From the NCBI GenBank assembly GCA_035559815.1, contig DATMAT010000008.1, forward strand, positions 94,658 to 158,657: a stretch of 64,000 nt of DNA, given 5' to 3'. This document shows positions 45,594 to 53,604 of this stretch, in pieces. This stretch comes from Thermodesulfobacteriota bacterium (lineage in GTDB: Bacteria; Desulfobacterota_D; UBA1144; Nemesobacterales; CSP1-2). The translations under genes were made by a program, and so were the position numbers. The first letter of the stretch is position 1; every line of letters begins with the position of its first letter. The notes under the pieces are model-generated. The model ran no database searches. It was not told where the DNA came from and worked only from the letters and a program-made list of their open reading frames with translations.

Positions 45594-48162
45594 TTTCTTT
45601 TCCCTCCGCCTGCGCCGGTAGTTTTATGATAACACTCGTCCCTTTGCCTTCTGTGCTGTCTATACTGATTTCTCCTCCATGGTCATGGATAATCCTCTTG
45701 GCAACGGAAAGCCCCAGACCGGTCCCTTTCCCTGCTGGCTTCGTCGTAAAAAACGGCTCGAAAACAAAGGGAAGTACATCTCTTGGTATTCCAGACCCGG
45801 TGTCGGATATTATTATTTCTATTACACCCTCCCGGCTTCCGCCAGAAGCGACTACCGAAAGTTTTCCGCCTTCAGGCATTGCGTCCAGCGCATTCATCAT
45901 TATGTCCACAAAAACCAGTCCGAGTAAGTTGCTATCTGCTAGCACATATAAATCCTCATCCACTTTCAGTTCCAGTTTAATCCCCCGCTTCTTAAAGAGA
46001 GGATTTGTAATCTCGGCCGCGTCGTCGAGAATATTGGAAACGTTGTCCAGGGATTTTTCATTCTCCGGCTTGCTTACAAACTTGAGAAGCCTTTGGATTA
46101 CCTTCTGAGTATAGAAAATCTGCCTTTCGATAGAGTCGAGCTTCTCTAAATATTTTTCGTATCCGAAAGCGCTGGGGGCGTCTTCTTTTAGCATCTGGAC
46201 CCGGAGAAGCATGGATGCGAGTGGGGTTCCCATGTGATGGGCAATCCCTTCGGCCATTCTTCCCACAATCTGGGCCTTCTCCAGCTCAATTATTTTATTT
46301 CTTAATACCACCCTTTCCCGGACATCTCTCACCGTCTCGATAAACCAGCTTACGCCATCGGCGACATACACCAGTCCTACGCTAACCGGAATTCTCTCCC
46401 CATTGCCCAATACCTTTTGCATCTCGTAATCCAATAATTTGTTTCCCTCTTTTACGCTTTTAAGCTTCTCAGAAAACTTAATCCTTTCTTCAGACGGTAT
46501 GGTGTCCCATATGCTTTCTAGACGTTTTTTACTATCACCAGAAAATAAGCTTTCTCCTTTTTTGTTAATTGTAATTATCCTGCCATCTTCGTCGTAAACC
46601 AGAATTGCATCTGTGGTGTTACTCATGATGGCCTTTAGTTTTTGCTCGCTTTCGCGAAGAGCTTCCTCCGCCCGTTTGCGCTCGGTTATATCGACTATAG
46701 AGCTAAGCACGATGATTCCGTCCGCTGTATGGACCGGATTGAGGCCAATCTCCACCGGGAACTCGCTGCCATCCTTGCGCCGCGCAAACAAGTCTCGGCC
46801 CGCTCCCATAGGTCTGGCCCGAGGGTCACCATAGAACTCCAAACGGAATTTAGAATGATTGCTACGGAAGCGCTCCGGTACCAGTATCTCTACCGATTGG
46901 CCGATTAGCTCATCTTTGCTGTATCCGAATAACCTCTCTGTCTGAGAGTTGACGAATGTGATTATCCCTTGCTGATTCACCATCACTATTGCATTTGGGG
47001 CTGACTCTACGGCCAGCCGAAATCTGTCCTCTGCCTGTTTCCGTTCTGTGATGTCCTCAACCGTTCCATCGTAATATAAGGTAGTTCCATCCTTTCCTTT
47101 GACGGCCCTTGCACTTTCCCTGACGAACAAAGAGGTGCCGTCTTTCTTCGTCCATACGGATTCAAACCCCATAACTTCATTTTGGTTCTTGAGCAGTTCT
47201 TTGAACTTATTCCTGTCATAATTGGGTTGAAAGCCCGGCTCCTCCAGGTTGTGCGAAGCCAGTTCATCGAATGAGGAATACCCGAGCATATGAACCAATG
47301 CCGGATTTGCCTTCAGGATGCGGCCGTCCGGAGTAGTGCGGTAGATCCCTATGGGAATATCGTCAAACAGTTTTTTATACTCTTCTTCTCTCTCCCTGAG
47401 CGCTTCCTCCGTTTTAGCCCGTTGGACTGCTTCAGACTGTAATGTTTCCTTTGTTTTTACGAGCTCCGAACTCTGTTCATGAAGGACACTTTCTAGCTTA
47501 TCATGAGCTTTCAGCAATAACTCTTCCGCTCGCCTTCTTTGAGTAATATCCACCATCGCTATCTTAAAGTGGCTGAATTTCCCTTGGTCATCAAATGTAG
47601 CGGTGCCTTCTAGTTGAGCGTAGAATTGGGTGCCGTTATTTTTACGTATTCTAAGCTCGCAAACCTGGCGGGTACCGGTATCAATCAGCCGTTTACGATA
47701 CGAGTAAAACATGTCACTGTCTTCTTGCCGTATATATCTCGAGAAATTCTGCTTTATTAGGTTTTGTTTTTCTATATCCAACATTTGGCAGGCGGTGAAA
47801 TTGGCCTCAAGAATGGTGCACTTTTCGTTCAAGGTAAAATATCCGACCGGTGCAAAGTTATATAATTCAGCGTATTTATTCATGGCTTCCTCAAGCTCCA
47901 ATTGTATCCGGCGAAGTTCTTCATTCTGGGTCTCCAGTTCAATTTGATGTATACTTAGGTCTTGTATCAACCGCTCAACATCGGCACCGGTGTACTTTGG
48001 CCCCCGATTTAAATTGTAGTTTTCGGTCGGTGAAGTGGTTATACCCTGGCTCCTCCCTGCCGATTTCCTTTTTGACAATTTCCCTTGATTCTGGCGAGGG
48101 CCTTTTCTTTTATTTTTGTATTCCTCCCGGTTTCTACTCATTTTCATCAACCAGTCAAACAC
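45580..48162 (-). CDS. Soluble multi-PAS sensor histidine kinase
   Basis: An 860-aa kinase without clear transmembrane segments. A basic N-terminal tail and a coiled segment precede four PAS/PAC domains (roughly 95-215, 270-385, 390-510 and 515-625), recognisable from repeated DITERK/DITQRR ends. The dimerisation/phospho-acceptor helix has GIAHHMGTPLASML (His about 638), and HATPase motifs are MMNALDAM, DTGSGIP and GKGTGLGLSVAKRI. The H-box with HHMGTP is like NtrB/HisKA-type kinases paired with NtrC regulators. The start is uncertain: GTG at 48162 or ATG at 48147. It is coupled to the NtrC-type gene by a 14-nt overlap. Confidence 0.92.
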   Translation of the reverse strand: MFDWLMKMSRNREEYKNKRKGPRQNQGKLSKRKSAGRSQGITTSPTENYNLNRGPKYTGADVERLIQDLSIHQIELETQNEELRRIQLELEEAMNKYAELYNFAPVGYFTLNEKCTILEANFTACQMLDIEKQNLIKQNFSRYIRQEDSDMFYSYRKRLIDTGTRQVCELRIRKNNGTQFYAQLEGTATFDDQGKFSHFKIAMVDITQRRRAEELLLKAHDKLESVLHEQSSELVKTKETLQSEAVQRAKTEEALREREEEYKKLFDDIPIGIYRTTPDGRILKANPALVHMLGYSSFDELASHNLEEPGFQPNYDRNKFKELLKNQNEVMGFESVWTKKDGTSLFVRESARAVKGKDGTTLYYDGTVEDITERKQAEDRFRLAVESAPNAIVMVNQQGIITFVNSQTERLFGYSKDELIGQSVEILVPERFRSNHSKFRLEFYGDPRARPMGAGRDLFARRKDGSEFPVEIGLNPVHTADGIIVLSSIVDITERKRAEEALRESEQKLKAIMSNTTDAILVYDEDGRIITINKKGESLFSGDSKKRLESIWDTIPSEERIKFSEKLKSVKEGNKLLDYEMQKVLGNGERIPVSVGLVYVADGVSWFIETVRDVRERVVLRNKIIELEKAQIVGRMAEGIAHHMGTPLASMLLRVQMLKEDAPSAFGYEKYLEKLDSIERQIFYTQKVIQRLLKFVSKPENEKSLDNVSNILDDAAEITNPLFKKRGIKLELKVDEDLYVLADSNLLGLVFVDIMMNALDAMPEGGKLSVVASGGSREGVIEIIISDTGSGIPRDVLPFVFEPFFTTKPAGKGTGLGLSVAKRIIHDHGGEISIDSTEGKGTSVIIKLPAQAEGKEIEQA

Positions 48163-48331
48163 ATATCACTTTGGCGTCATCTAACAAGGTTATAATTAAA
48201 GAGTCCATCCCTCTATCGCTTTTGAAATGAGCAAGTATTGACAATATTAAGACAAGCTTACGCTGAGTATGAGACTACTCTCCCCAGCGTTAGTTTTTAT
48301 TCATTATGAGCTTAACACTTTATTTATTTGG

Positions 48332-48934
48332 CTACAAATTGAATTCGGCTTTGCCTTTGCCGTAAACTGAATTGTAAAATTCGAATCTGCCTTCCCAATC
48401 TTCGATGCTGTACGAGGCGATTATAAGGTCCTTGGGTTCCTTGCCCTCCTCGTCGTGTATGTAGCATCTTAGCGCAGTCTCGGGTTTAAAACCGTAATGC
48501 TCCAGAATTCTCATGAAGTTTCGGTTGTCCGGTGTAAATCTAACGATTATCTTCTCAAACTTGCGCAGAAGCCCCTCGGCCAATAAAATCTTAAATATTT
48601 TAGACCCGAGTCCTCGGCTTCTGTATTCAGGTTCTACGACCAGCTTAATCTCTACTGCATGATGCCAGTATAACCCCTCTTGGTGAAGGGTCCCTTTTGC
48701 TATTATATCCTCGTCCTTCAGGGCGACGAGTTGAAGAATCTTATTGTATTTAGGGTTGGTAAACCAACTCTCTACGGTTTCCCACTTGGTCACATCGTCC
48801 TTGTAAATAAGAAGGTCTGATTTTGGTATTTTGGAGAAAAACCTGAATAAACCCTCCATATCCTCTTTCTGGGCGGGTCTAAGTATTATCGGTGTTGCAT
48901 CCTTAAGTATCAGTTCCTTTGGATATACAATCAT
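48332..48934 (-). CDS. GNAT-family N-acetyltransferase
   Basis: A 200-aa protein with one GNAT domain. The acetyl-CoA pyrophosphate loop appears as YRSRGLGSKIFKIL (residues about 101-114), preceded by the beta-bulge strand VEIKLVVEPEY. A late ILEHYGFKPE matches the usual GNAT C-terminal motif. The substrate is unknown; the family includes protein and small-molecule acetyltransferases. A perfect sigma-54 promoter lies only 15 nt upstream, so the predicted mRNA would begin about 4 nt before the ATG. No Shine-Dalgarno is evident, which also leaves open a later start. Confidence 0.85.
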   Translation of the reverse strand: MIVYPKELILKDATPIILRPAQKEDMEGLFRFFSKIPKSDLLIYKDDVTKWETVESWFTNPKYNKILQLVALKDEDIIAKGTLHQEGLYWHHAVEIKLVVEPEYRSRGLGSKIFKILLAEGLLRKFEKIIVRFTPDNRNFMRILEHYGFKPETALRCYIHDEEGKEPKDLIIASYSIEDWEGRFEFYNSVYGKGKAEFNL

Positions 48935-48948
48935 CTTAATGTAAGAAA

Positions 48949-48964
48949 TGCAATGTTTGTGCCA
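48949..48964 (-). promoter_or_regulatory. Sigma-54 (-24/-12) promoter of the GNAT gene
   Basis: On the minus strand: TGGCACAAACATTGCA, the best -24/-12 match in the window (TGGCAC with N5 and TTGCA). The predicted start is about 48938, four nt before the annotated ATG at 48934. Confidence 0.7.
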
Positions 48965-49132
48965 TGATTGGATATATAATGTATCTGCCTTAATATCCTT
49001 TAATAACCTGGGGAAGGAGTGTCAGATTGTAAGAAGGTCGTACAGTAATCAGCCCTCGGAATACCAAGGGATTTTGACTATTATATTTTTATGATAGCGT
49101 ATATTGAAAGCAGATACGGTTAGGAGGATAGA

Positions 49133-49618
49133 ATGGAAATAAAAACCACAAGAATAGAGAAACCCGATAATATAAACCTCATCCTCGGCCAATCCCATTT
49201 TATAAAGACTGTAGAGGACATACACGAGGCTCTGGTAAATAAGGTCCCCGGCATAAAGTTTGGGCTCGCTTTCTGTGAGTCTTCCGGTCCTTGCCTGGTA
49301 CGGTACAGCGGGACTGACCAGGAGCTTATCGAGTTGGCAAAAAAGAATGCATTTAGCCTGTCTGCAGGCCATAGCTTCATTATATTTCTCCAGAATGCTT
49401 ACCCGATTAATGTATTGAATGTAGTTAAAAGCGTTCCCGAAGTTTGCCGGATATTCTGTGCCACGGCCAATCCCGTAGAGGTAATTATAGCGGAGTCTGA
49501 GCAGGGAAGGGGAATCCTCGGTGTTATTGATGGATTAAAATCTAAGGGTATAGAAACCGAGAAGGACATTGAGGATAGAAAATTACTCTTAAGAAAGATC
49601 GGATATAAGCTTGGATAG
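49133..49618 (+). CDS. Adenosine-specific kinase family protein (PF04008-like)
   Basis: A 161-aa protein of the small family known from thermophile structures as adenosine-specific kinase. Supporting segments are LGQSHFIKTVEDIHEALV near the N-terminus, GIKFGLAFCESSGPCLVRYSG around residues 46-62, LSAGHSFIIFLQNAYPINVLN and a C-terminal GRGILGVIDG. Length is exactly that of the family. Biochemical role in bacteria is uncertain. ATG at 49133 follows AGGAGG. It leads the stress-type gene set (Hsp20, UspA) that follows. Confidence 0.85.
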   Translation: MEIKTTRIEKPDNINLILGQSHFIKTVEDIHEALVNKVPGIKFGLAFCESSGPCLVRYSGTDQELIELAKKNAFSLSAGHSFIIFLQNAYPINVLNVVKSVPEVCRIFCATANPVEVIIAESEQGRGILGVIDGLKSKGIETEKDIEDRKLLLRKIGYKLG

Positions 49619-49751
49619 ATACCGATAAAGTTCTCATCTTTGAGTATATGAATAACTTCCCATAATGGAGCGGGGTGAATATTATCAGGGTCCCGAGCAA
49701 TTACAACTGTGTAAACCTTAATACATTCGCCGATGTTCTAAACCCGTTATT

Positions 49752-49770
49752 TTGTCAAAATTTCTGACAA
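49752..49770. promoter_or_regulatory. Dyad upstream of the hsp20 sigma-54 promoter
   Basis: TTGTCAAAATTTCTGACAA has perfect 6-nt arms TTGTCA/TGACAA and near-symmetry across 19 nt. It ends about 70 nt upstream of the -24 element, the right range for an enhancer-binding site. It shares CAAAATTT with the loose palindrome before the PP2C gene (23815-23830). Confidence 0.5.
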
Positions 49771-49840
49771 CTGACATATGTTTATCCCACTCGGTGACTC
49801 TAACGTCCTAATTTTCTTGCTTTTACCAACTGGGTATTCA

Positions 49841-49856
49841 TGGCATACAGCTTGCC
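49841..49856 (+). promoter_or_regulatory. Sigma-54 (-24/-12) promoter of hsp20
   Basis: TGGCATACAGCTTGCC matches the -24/-12 consensus with correct spacing. The start predicted near 49867 leaves a 28-nt leader with AGGAGG eight nt before the ATG at 49895. Confidence 0.7.
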
Positions 49857-49894
49857 GATTGAACGATTAAATCTTTGTTAAGGAGGAGATGATC

Positions 49895-50350
49895 ATGGCA
49901 TTAATGAAGTGGTCGCCGCCAAAAGAAGTTGAAAGGTGGTTTGAAGAGTTCTTCGAAGAACCCTTTCTCCCACGTGCTTGGAGGAGGTTCCCTTCGCTAA
50001 AAAAATTAAAAGAGCTTGAGGGAATATCTCCTGCCGTTGATATGTACGACAAAAAGGATGAGATTGTGGTGAAGGCAGAGATTCCTGGAGTTCCAAAAGA
50101 AAATGTGAAAATCTCTTTGTCCGACAACACCCTAACTATAAAAGGCGAGATTAAAAAGGAAGAGGAAGTAAAAGAAGAAGACTATTACTACGCGGAAAGG
50201 TCATACGGAAGCTTTGCCCGGGTGTTGAGCTTACCGGCCAAAGTGAAAGCGGACAAGATCAAGGCGAACTTTAAGGATGGTATACTGGAGATACACCTTC
50301 CCAAGTCTGAAGAAGCAAAGCCCAAAGAGATAAAAATCGACATCAAATAA
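49895..50350 (+). CDS. Hsp20-family small heat-shock protein
   Basis: ATP-independent holdase chaperone of about 151 aa. The alpha-crystallin domain runs from about residue 45 ([20 protein letters not shown]) through [17 protein letters not shown] to the A-x-x-x-N-G-V/I-L-like element [15 protein letters not shown]. The C-terminal tail ends KEIKIDIK, near the usual I-x-I motif. The ATG at 49895 is chosen over 49889 because AGGAGG lies 8 nt upstream of it and only 2 nt from the other. A sigma-54 promoter rather than a heat-shock sigma factor site lies upstream, which is unusual. Confidence 0.95.
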   Translation: MALMKWSPPKEVERWFEEFFEEPFLPRAWRRFPSLKKLKELEGISPAVDMYDKKDEIVVKAEIPGVPKENVKISLSDNTLTIKGEIKKEEEVKEEDYYYAERSYGSFARVLSLPAKVKADKIKANFKDGILEIHLPKSEEAKPKEIKIDIK

Positions 50351-50361
50351 CGCTGATTAAG

Positions 50362-50397
50362 AGAAAGGGGAGCCTTAGAGAGAAGGCTTCCCTTTCT
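50362..50397. terminator. Strong stem-loop after hsp20
   Basis: AGAAAGGGGAGCCTT and AAGGCTTCCCTTTCT pair over 15 bp with one G-T pair and a 6-nt loop. A T-tract is absent (TTTCTTG only), so it may be a terminator or an mRNA-stabilising hairpin. Confidence 0.6.
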
Positions 50398-50457
50398 TGA
50401 GAAGCAATAAGGCTTAAGAGCAGTTGAACAATCAAAAGGATTGATGAGGAGTGTTTT

Positions 50458-50856
50458 ATGTCCAGGATGAGGGTGACTATATATCCTTTGGACAAAGAAA
50501 AAAGGACTGCCAAGGGTCTTATCTCTGCTCTAATACTTCTATTCAAGGAAAGGGGAGTTAATTGCCAACTTGCCTCGCCAACCGAAGCTACTATCGAAGG
50601 AGACCAGGATACTCTTTTAGAAATTCTGGATCAAATCGACAGAAGCCAATCCGTTCAGGAGGAGAGAGGTTTCGCTATTGCCATGGGGTTTGAAAAGTGT
50701 GGAAATGGGCCTTTTGCCCGGCGGGAAATAGAAGTCTTGGAAAATAATACCGCAGTCCAGACCTGCTCAACGGGACCGCCCCTAAAAACCAAAAAAGATA
50801 AAGAAAGGCTACACGATATGGTTTTAGAGAGGCTGGCCAGGCGTATTAAAGGATGA
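50458..50856 (+). CDS. Hypothetical protein, ferredoxin-like fold possible
   Basis: A 132-aa soluble protein of no recognised family. The first 70 residues (VTIYPLDKEKRTAKGLISAL, then ATIEGDQDTLLEILDQID) read as beta-alpha-beta units similar in style to MTH1187/YkoF-like small ligand-binding proteins, but this is weak. A Cys-containing middle part (EKCGNGPFARREIEVLENN) and a basic C-terminal helix follow. ATG at 50458 has GAGGAG six nt upstream. It stands between hsp20 and a DUF2934 gene on the same strand. Confidence 0.55.
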   Translation: MSRMRVTIYPLDKEKRTAKGLISALILLFKERGVNCQLASPTEATIEGDQDTLLEILDQIDRSQSVQEERGFAIAMGFEKCGNGPFARREIEVLENNTAVQTCSTGPPLKTKKDKERLHDMVLERLARRIKG

Positions 50857-50899
50857 GTAAACGATCAAGGCTTTAAAATTACCAAGGAGGTGTATAAAA

Positions 50900-51109
50900 A
50901 TGGTGGAAGTGCTAAAATCTAAGACCCCCAAAAAAAGAACCAAGATGGATGAAGAAACAATTCATGAAATGATCGCAAAAAAGGCTTACGAGATTTATGA
51001 AAAGAGGGGAATGGAGCACGGGAAAGATTTAGATGACTGGCTGGAAGCGGAGTCGATAATCATGGGAAAGAAAAGAAATAAGAAGAAGACTATTACCCCA
51101 GTAGCATGA
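50900..51109 (+). CDS. DUF2934 family small protein
   Basis: A 69-aa protein with the family pattern I-A-x-x-A-Y-E-I-Y-E-x-R-G and a following D-D-W-L-x-A-E: KKAYEIYEKRGMEHGKDLDD ends just before WLEAESI. Both tails are lysine-rich, consistent with nucleic acid or membrane-surface contact, but the family function is unknown. ATG at 50900 follows AAGGAGG. Relatives are often encoded next to stress genes, as here between hsp20 and uspA genes. Confidence 0.8.
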   Translation: MVEVLKSKTPKKRTKMDEETIHEMIAKKAYEIYEKRGMEHGKDLDDWLEAESIIMGKKRNKKKTITPVA

Positions 51110-51187
51110 TATAATCTATTCCCTGTCATGAACAATACACGGGGTTTACGTTAGGAACTTATTCTAAGCACCGTTCAGGAGGTTTAA

Positions 51188-52051
51188 ATGTTGATCGACA
51201 AGATATTGTGGGCTTCAGACGGGTCTAAAGACTCCACCGAAGCTCTAAAGTATGCGCAGCTCTGGTCAAAGCAGTTTAAAGCAGAGATAGTCGGTCTATT
51301 TGTCATACCCGATTATACCAAGAGCGTGTTAAGTCAATTTTCTTCCGAGGATAGGGATAAGTTCTCAAAGTGGATTGAGGAAACAAAACTAAAAGAACGG
51401 AAGGCCCTGGAAAATATTGCCAAAACTTTTAAAGAAAAGGGGACTGGTTTTAAAGTAGAAATTACGAATGGAATCCCTTATGAAGAGATTCTCCGGGTGG
51501 CAAATGAGGAAAGGGTAGATTTGATTGTTATGGGGAAGGGGAGGCCTGTTGAGAAATACATTTTAGGGGGGACTGCACTCAAGGTCTTGAGGGGGTCATC
51601 GATTCCAGTTTTAACCGCCCGGGAAGCGAAGAAAAACTTGGAAATAAAAAGGATATTAGTCCCCACAGACCTGGCTCACGGCCTAACTAAAGACTTTAAA
51701 TTTGCGGTTGGATTATGCGAGGAGTTCGACGCGGTTCTTTATCTGCTTAATGTTGTCGAGGTGGGGGAGCGTGGTTTCCCGCTGGAGATAGCCGAACAGA
51801 TGAAGCTATTTTCTCTCAAGGAACTCGAAGAAAACATAGGGAAGACTAAAGTAAGGGAAAATATCGTGCCTTGCGTGGAAACATCAAAGAATGCATGGAA
51901 AGGGATTGTTAAATTTGTGGAGGACAGAGATATAGATTTGATAGTCATGATGACTTATGGGGGCGGGAAATTTAAAGATAATTTCATCGGTAGCGTTGCT
52001 GAAAAGGTGATTCAAGAATCGCCGTGCCCGGTAATAACCATGAAACCTTAA
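51188..52051 (+). CDS. Universal stress protein with two UspA domains (copy 1)
   Basis: A 287-aa tandem UspA protein. Domain 1 (1-145) starts DKILWASDGSKDSTEALKYA and ends with the ATP-binding loop VMGKGRP-x8-GGTALKVL followed by SSIPVLT. Domain 2 (about 152-287) has KRILVPTDLAHGL and a final GSVAEKVIQESPCPVITMKP; its glycine loop reads MMTYGGGKF, a weaker match. The first domain is therefore the likelier nucleotide binder. ATG at 51188 follows AGGAGG. A second, similar gene follows 70 bp downstream. Confidence 0.92.
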   Translation: MLIDKILWASDGSKDSTEALKYAQLWSKQFKAEIVGLFVIPDYTKSVLSQFSSEDRDKFSKWIEETKLKERKALENIAKTFKEKGTGFKVEITNGIPYEEILRVANEERVDLIVMGKGRPVEKYILGGTALKVLRGSSIPVLTAREAKKNLEIKRILVPTDLAHGLTKDFKFAVGLCEEFDAVLYLLNVVEVGERGFPLEIAEQMKLFSLKELEENIGKTKVRENIVPCVETSKNAWKGIVKFVEDRDIDLIVMMTYGGGKFKDNFIGSVAEKVIQESPCPVITMKP

Positions 52052-52121
52052 AACCGCAGACTGTCATATGGAATTAAGAATGGATCTGGATTAATTACCA
52101 TAGGCTTCTAAGGAGGGGCTC

Positions 52122-53003
52122 ATGGAAATAAAAAAGATACTATGGGCGTTTGATGGTTCAAAGGAATCGGAAGAGGCCTTGAATTATGCTATTTACCTGG
52201 GGCAAATACTCGGTTCTGAGATAATCGGAATCCACGTAATTCCCTTACCGGAGAAACTGCTTTATGAGACCGAGTTCCATAATTGGGCTGTAAAGGTCGA
52301 GGAGAGGATCAAGTCTCGTTTAGTATCGATCGGGGAGCAACTGGACTCTCAGGGGTTAAGATTCAGGTCACAGGTATTAAGAGGTGAACCAAGCAAAGAA
52401 ATTTTTGAACTCGCCGAGCGTGAAAAAGCCAACCTCATAGTTATGGGCAAGAGAGGACAGGGCTTAATAGACAGAATGCTCACCGGAAGCACCGCTTTAA
52501 GTGTTTTGAGGGAATCGAGTATTCCTATCCTTACAGTCAAGAAGAGGGATGAGGAGACACCGATTGAAATCAAGAATATCCTTGTTCCCCTGGACATTTC
52601 GGAAGGTTTAGATTCTTCCCTTAATTGTGCTGTGGAGCTCGGGGAAAGATTAAAAGCCAATATCATGGTTGTCTATGTGTTTAGCCTGTACGCTTATGAG
52701 TATGAGGTGCCCTATTGGGTATTTGATGACCTCATTAAAATATCTACTGAAAAGCTTACTAAGAAAGTAGAGGAGATTAAACTCAGGCTAGGGAACAAGG
52801 CCGGAGAAATAGCGTTCAAAACAGAAGTAATTCAAGGATTAAACACGGCTATCTCCATAGTTGATTATGCTTTGAGGGTCAACACCGATTTAATCGTGAT
52901 GAATACCCACGGACGAAAAGGAATCAAGAAGTTTATCCTGGGAAGTGTGACCGAGAAGGTCGTTCAGGAAGCTCATTGCCCGGTGCTGGTGCTAAAACCT
53001 TGA
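52122..53003 (+). CDS. Universal stress protein with two UspA domains (copy 2)
   Basis: A 293-aa tandem UspA protein paralogous to its neighbour (shared start I-x-K-I-L-W-A-x-D-G-S-K-x-S). Domain 1 has VMGKRGQGLIDRMLTGSTAL and domain 2 has VMNTHGRKGIKKFILGSVTE, both good G-x2-G-x9-G-S/T ATP loops, so both domains may bind ATP. ATG at 52122 follows AAGGAGGGG. It closes the hsp20-DUF2934-uspA-uspA series. Confidence 0.93.
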   Translation: MEIKKILWAFDGSKESEEALNYAIYLGQILGSEIIGIHVIPLPEKLLYETEFHNWAVKVEERIKSRLVSIGEQLDSQGLRFRSQVLRGEPSKEIFELAEREKANLIVMGKRGQGLIDRMLTGSTALSVLRESSIPILTVKKRDEETPIEIKNILVPLDISEGLDSSLNCAVELGERLKANIMVVYVFSLYAYEYEVPYWVFDDLIKISTEKLTKKVEEIKLRLGNKAGEIAFKTEVIQGLNTAISIVDYALRVNTDLIVMNTHGRKGIKKFILGSVTEKVVQEAHCPVLVLKP

Positions 53004-53140
53004 GTTTTAAGAAAAGTTATATGCTGAATAATAATTAGATTGTCTTATGTATTGGAATAAGACATCTTCATCCCTCTAGCGAAAGAAATCATTTAATGCA
53101 ATTCCTAAGAATCCAGCTAAGTTACGTCGAGTAGGCTTGC

Positions 53141-53156
53141 TGGCATACTTCTTGTC
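53141..53156 (+). promoter_or_regulatory. Weak sigma-54-like site
   Basis: TGGCATACTTCTTGTC has the same -24 half and spacing as the hsp20 site, but the -12 reads TTGTC instead of TTGC. It lies about 100 bp upstream of the duplicated-motif gene at 53253. Confidence 0.3.
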
Positions 53157-53252
53157 GTTGTTTAATACATAGAAAGCTTTTCCTCAATAACTTTTGCCTG
53201 GGTCATGTAGAAGTTGTCTATTTTACCCGGGTGAAAATAGGAGGTGGGGAAA

Positions 53253-53603
53253 ATGAGAGGGAATATAGCAGAGAAACGCACCACGCCAGCTCCACGCATG
53301 GAGTGGTATTTCGACGAAGTTCCTAAGCCAAGGCTTTCAAAACGTCTTGTTAAGGAAAAAGAATTAAAGAAGCGTCTACAGTCGCGTCCACATATGGAGT
53401 GGTACTTTGATGAAATCATGCAGAGAGGCAAAATTACCTGCCCGATCACCGGTAGCAAAGCCACCGTGGAGGTTATCAGAAGTGCGGCTAGGGATGATAC
53501 ACCTTTTGTAGATGTGGCTTACTGCTCCATTTTCGGCTGTGCCCCTATTTGCAAGAAGGAATGCCTGAGACAGATCAACCTTATGAAACATTTCGGGAAA
53601 TAA
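53253..53603 (+). CDS. Hypothetical Cys-rich protein with duplicated MEWYFDE motif
   Basis: A 116-aa protein with no family recognised. The heptapeptide MEWYFDE occurs at residues 16-22 and again at 48-54, 32 residues apart, separated by a basic stretch (PRLSKRLVKEKELKKRL). The C-terminal part has six cysteines, in TCPITGSKA, AYCSIFGCAPICKKEC and nearby, suggesting a metal-binding knuckle. ATG at 53253 follows AGGAGGT at 8 nt; the GTG at 53244 is inside that site. The PRPP synthetase gene follows within 2 nt to 17 nt depending on its start. Confidence 0.6.
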   Translation: MRGNIAEKRTTPAPRMEWYFDEVPKPRLSKRLVKEKELKKRLQSRPHMEWYFDEIMQRGKITCPITGSKATVEVIRSAARDDTPFVDVAYCSIFGCAPICKKECLRQINLMKHFGK

Positions 53604-53604
53604 C

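Noticed and set aside
49074..49105. TTGACT with TATGAT or TATATT before the adenosine-specific kinase gene
   Set aside because: Spacings of 10 and 20 nt do not fit a sigma-70 promoter.
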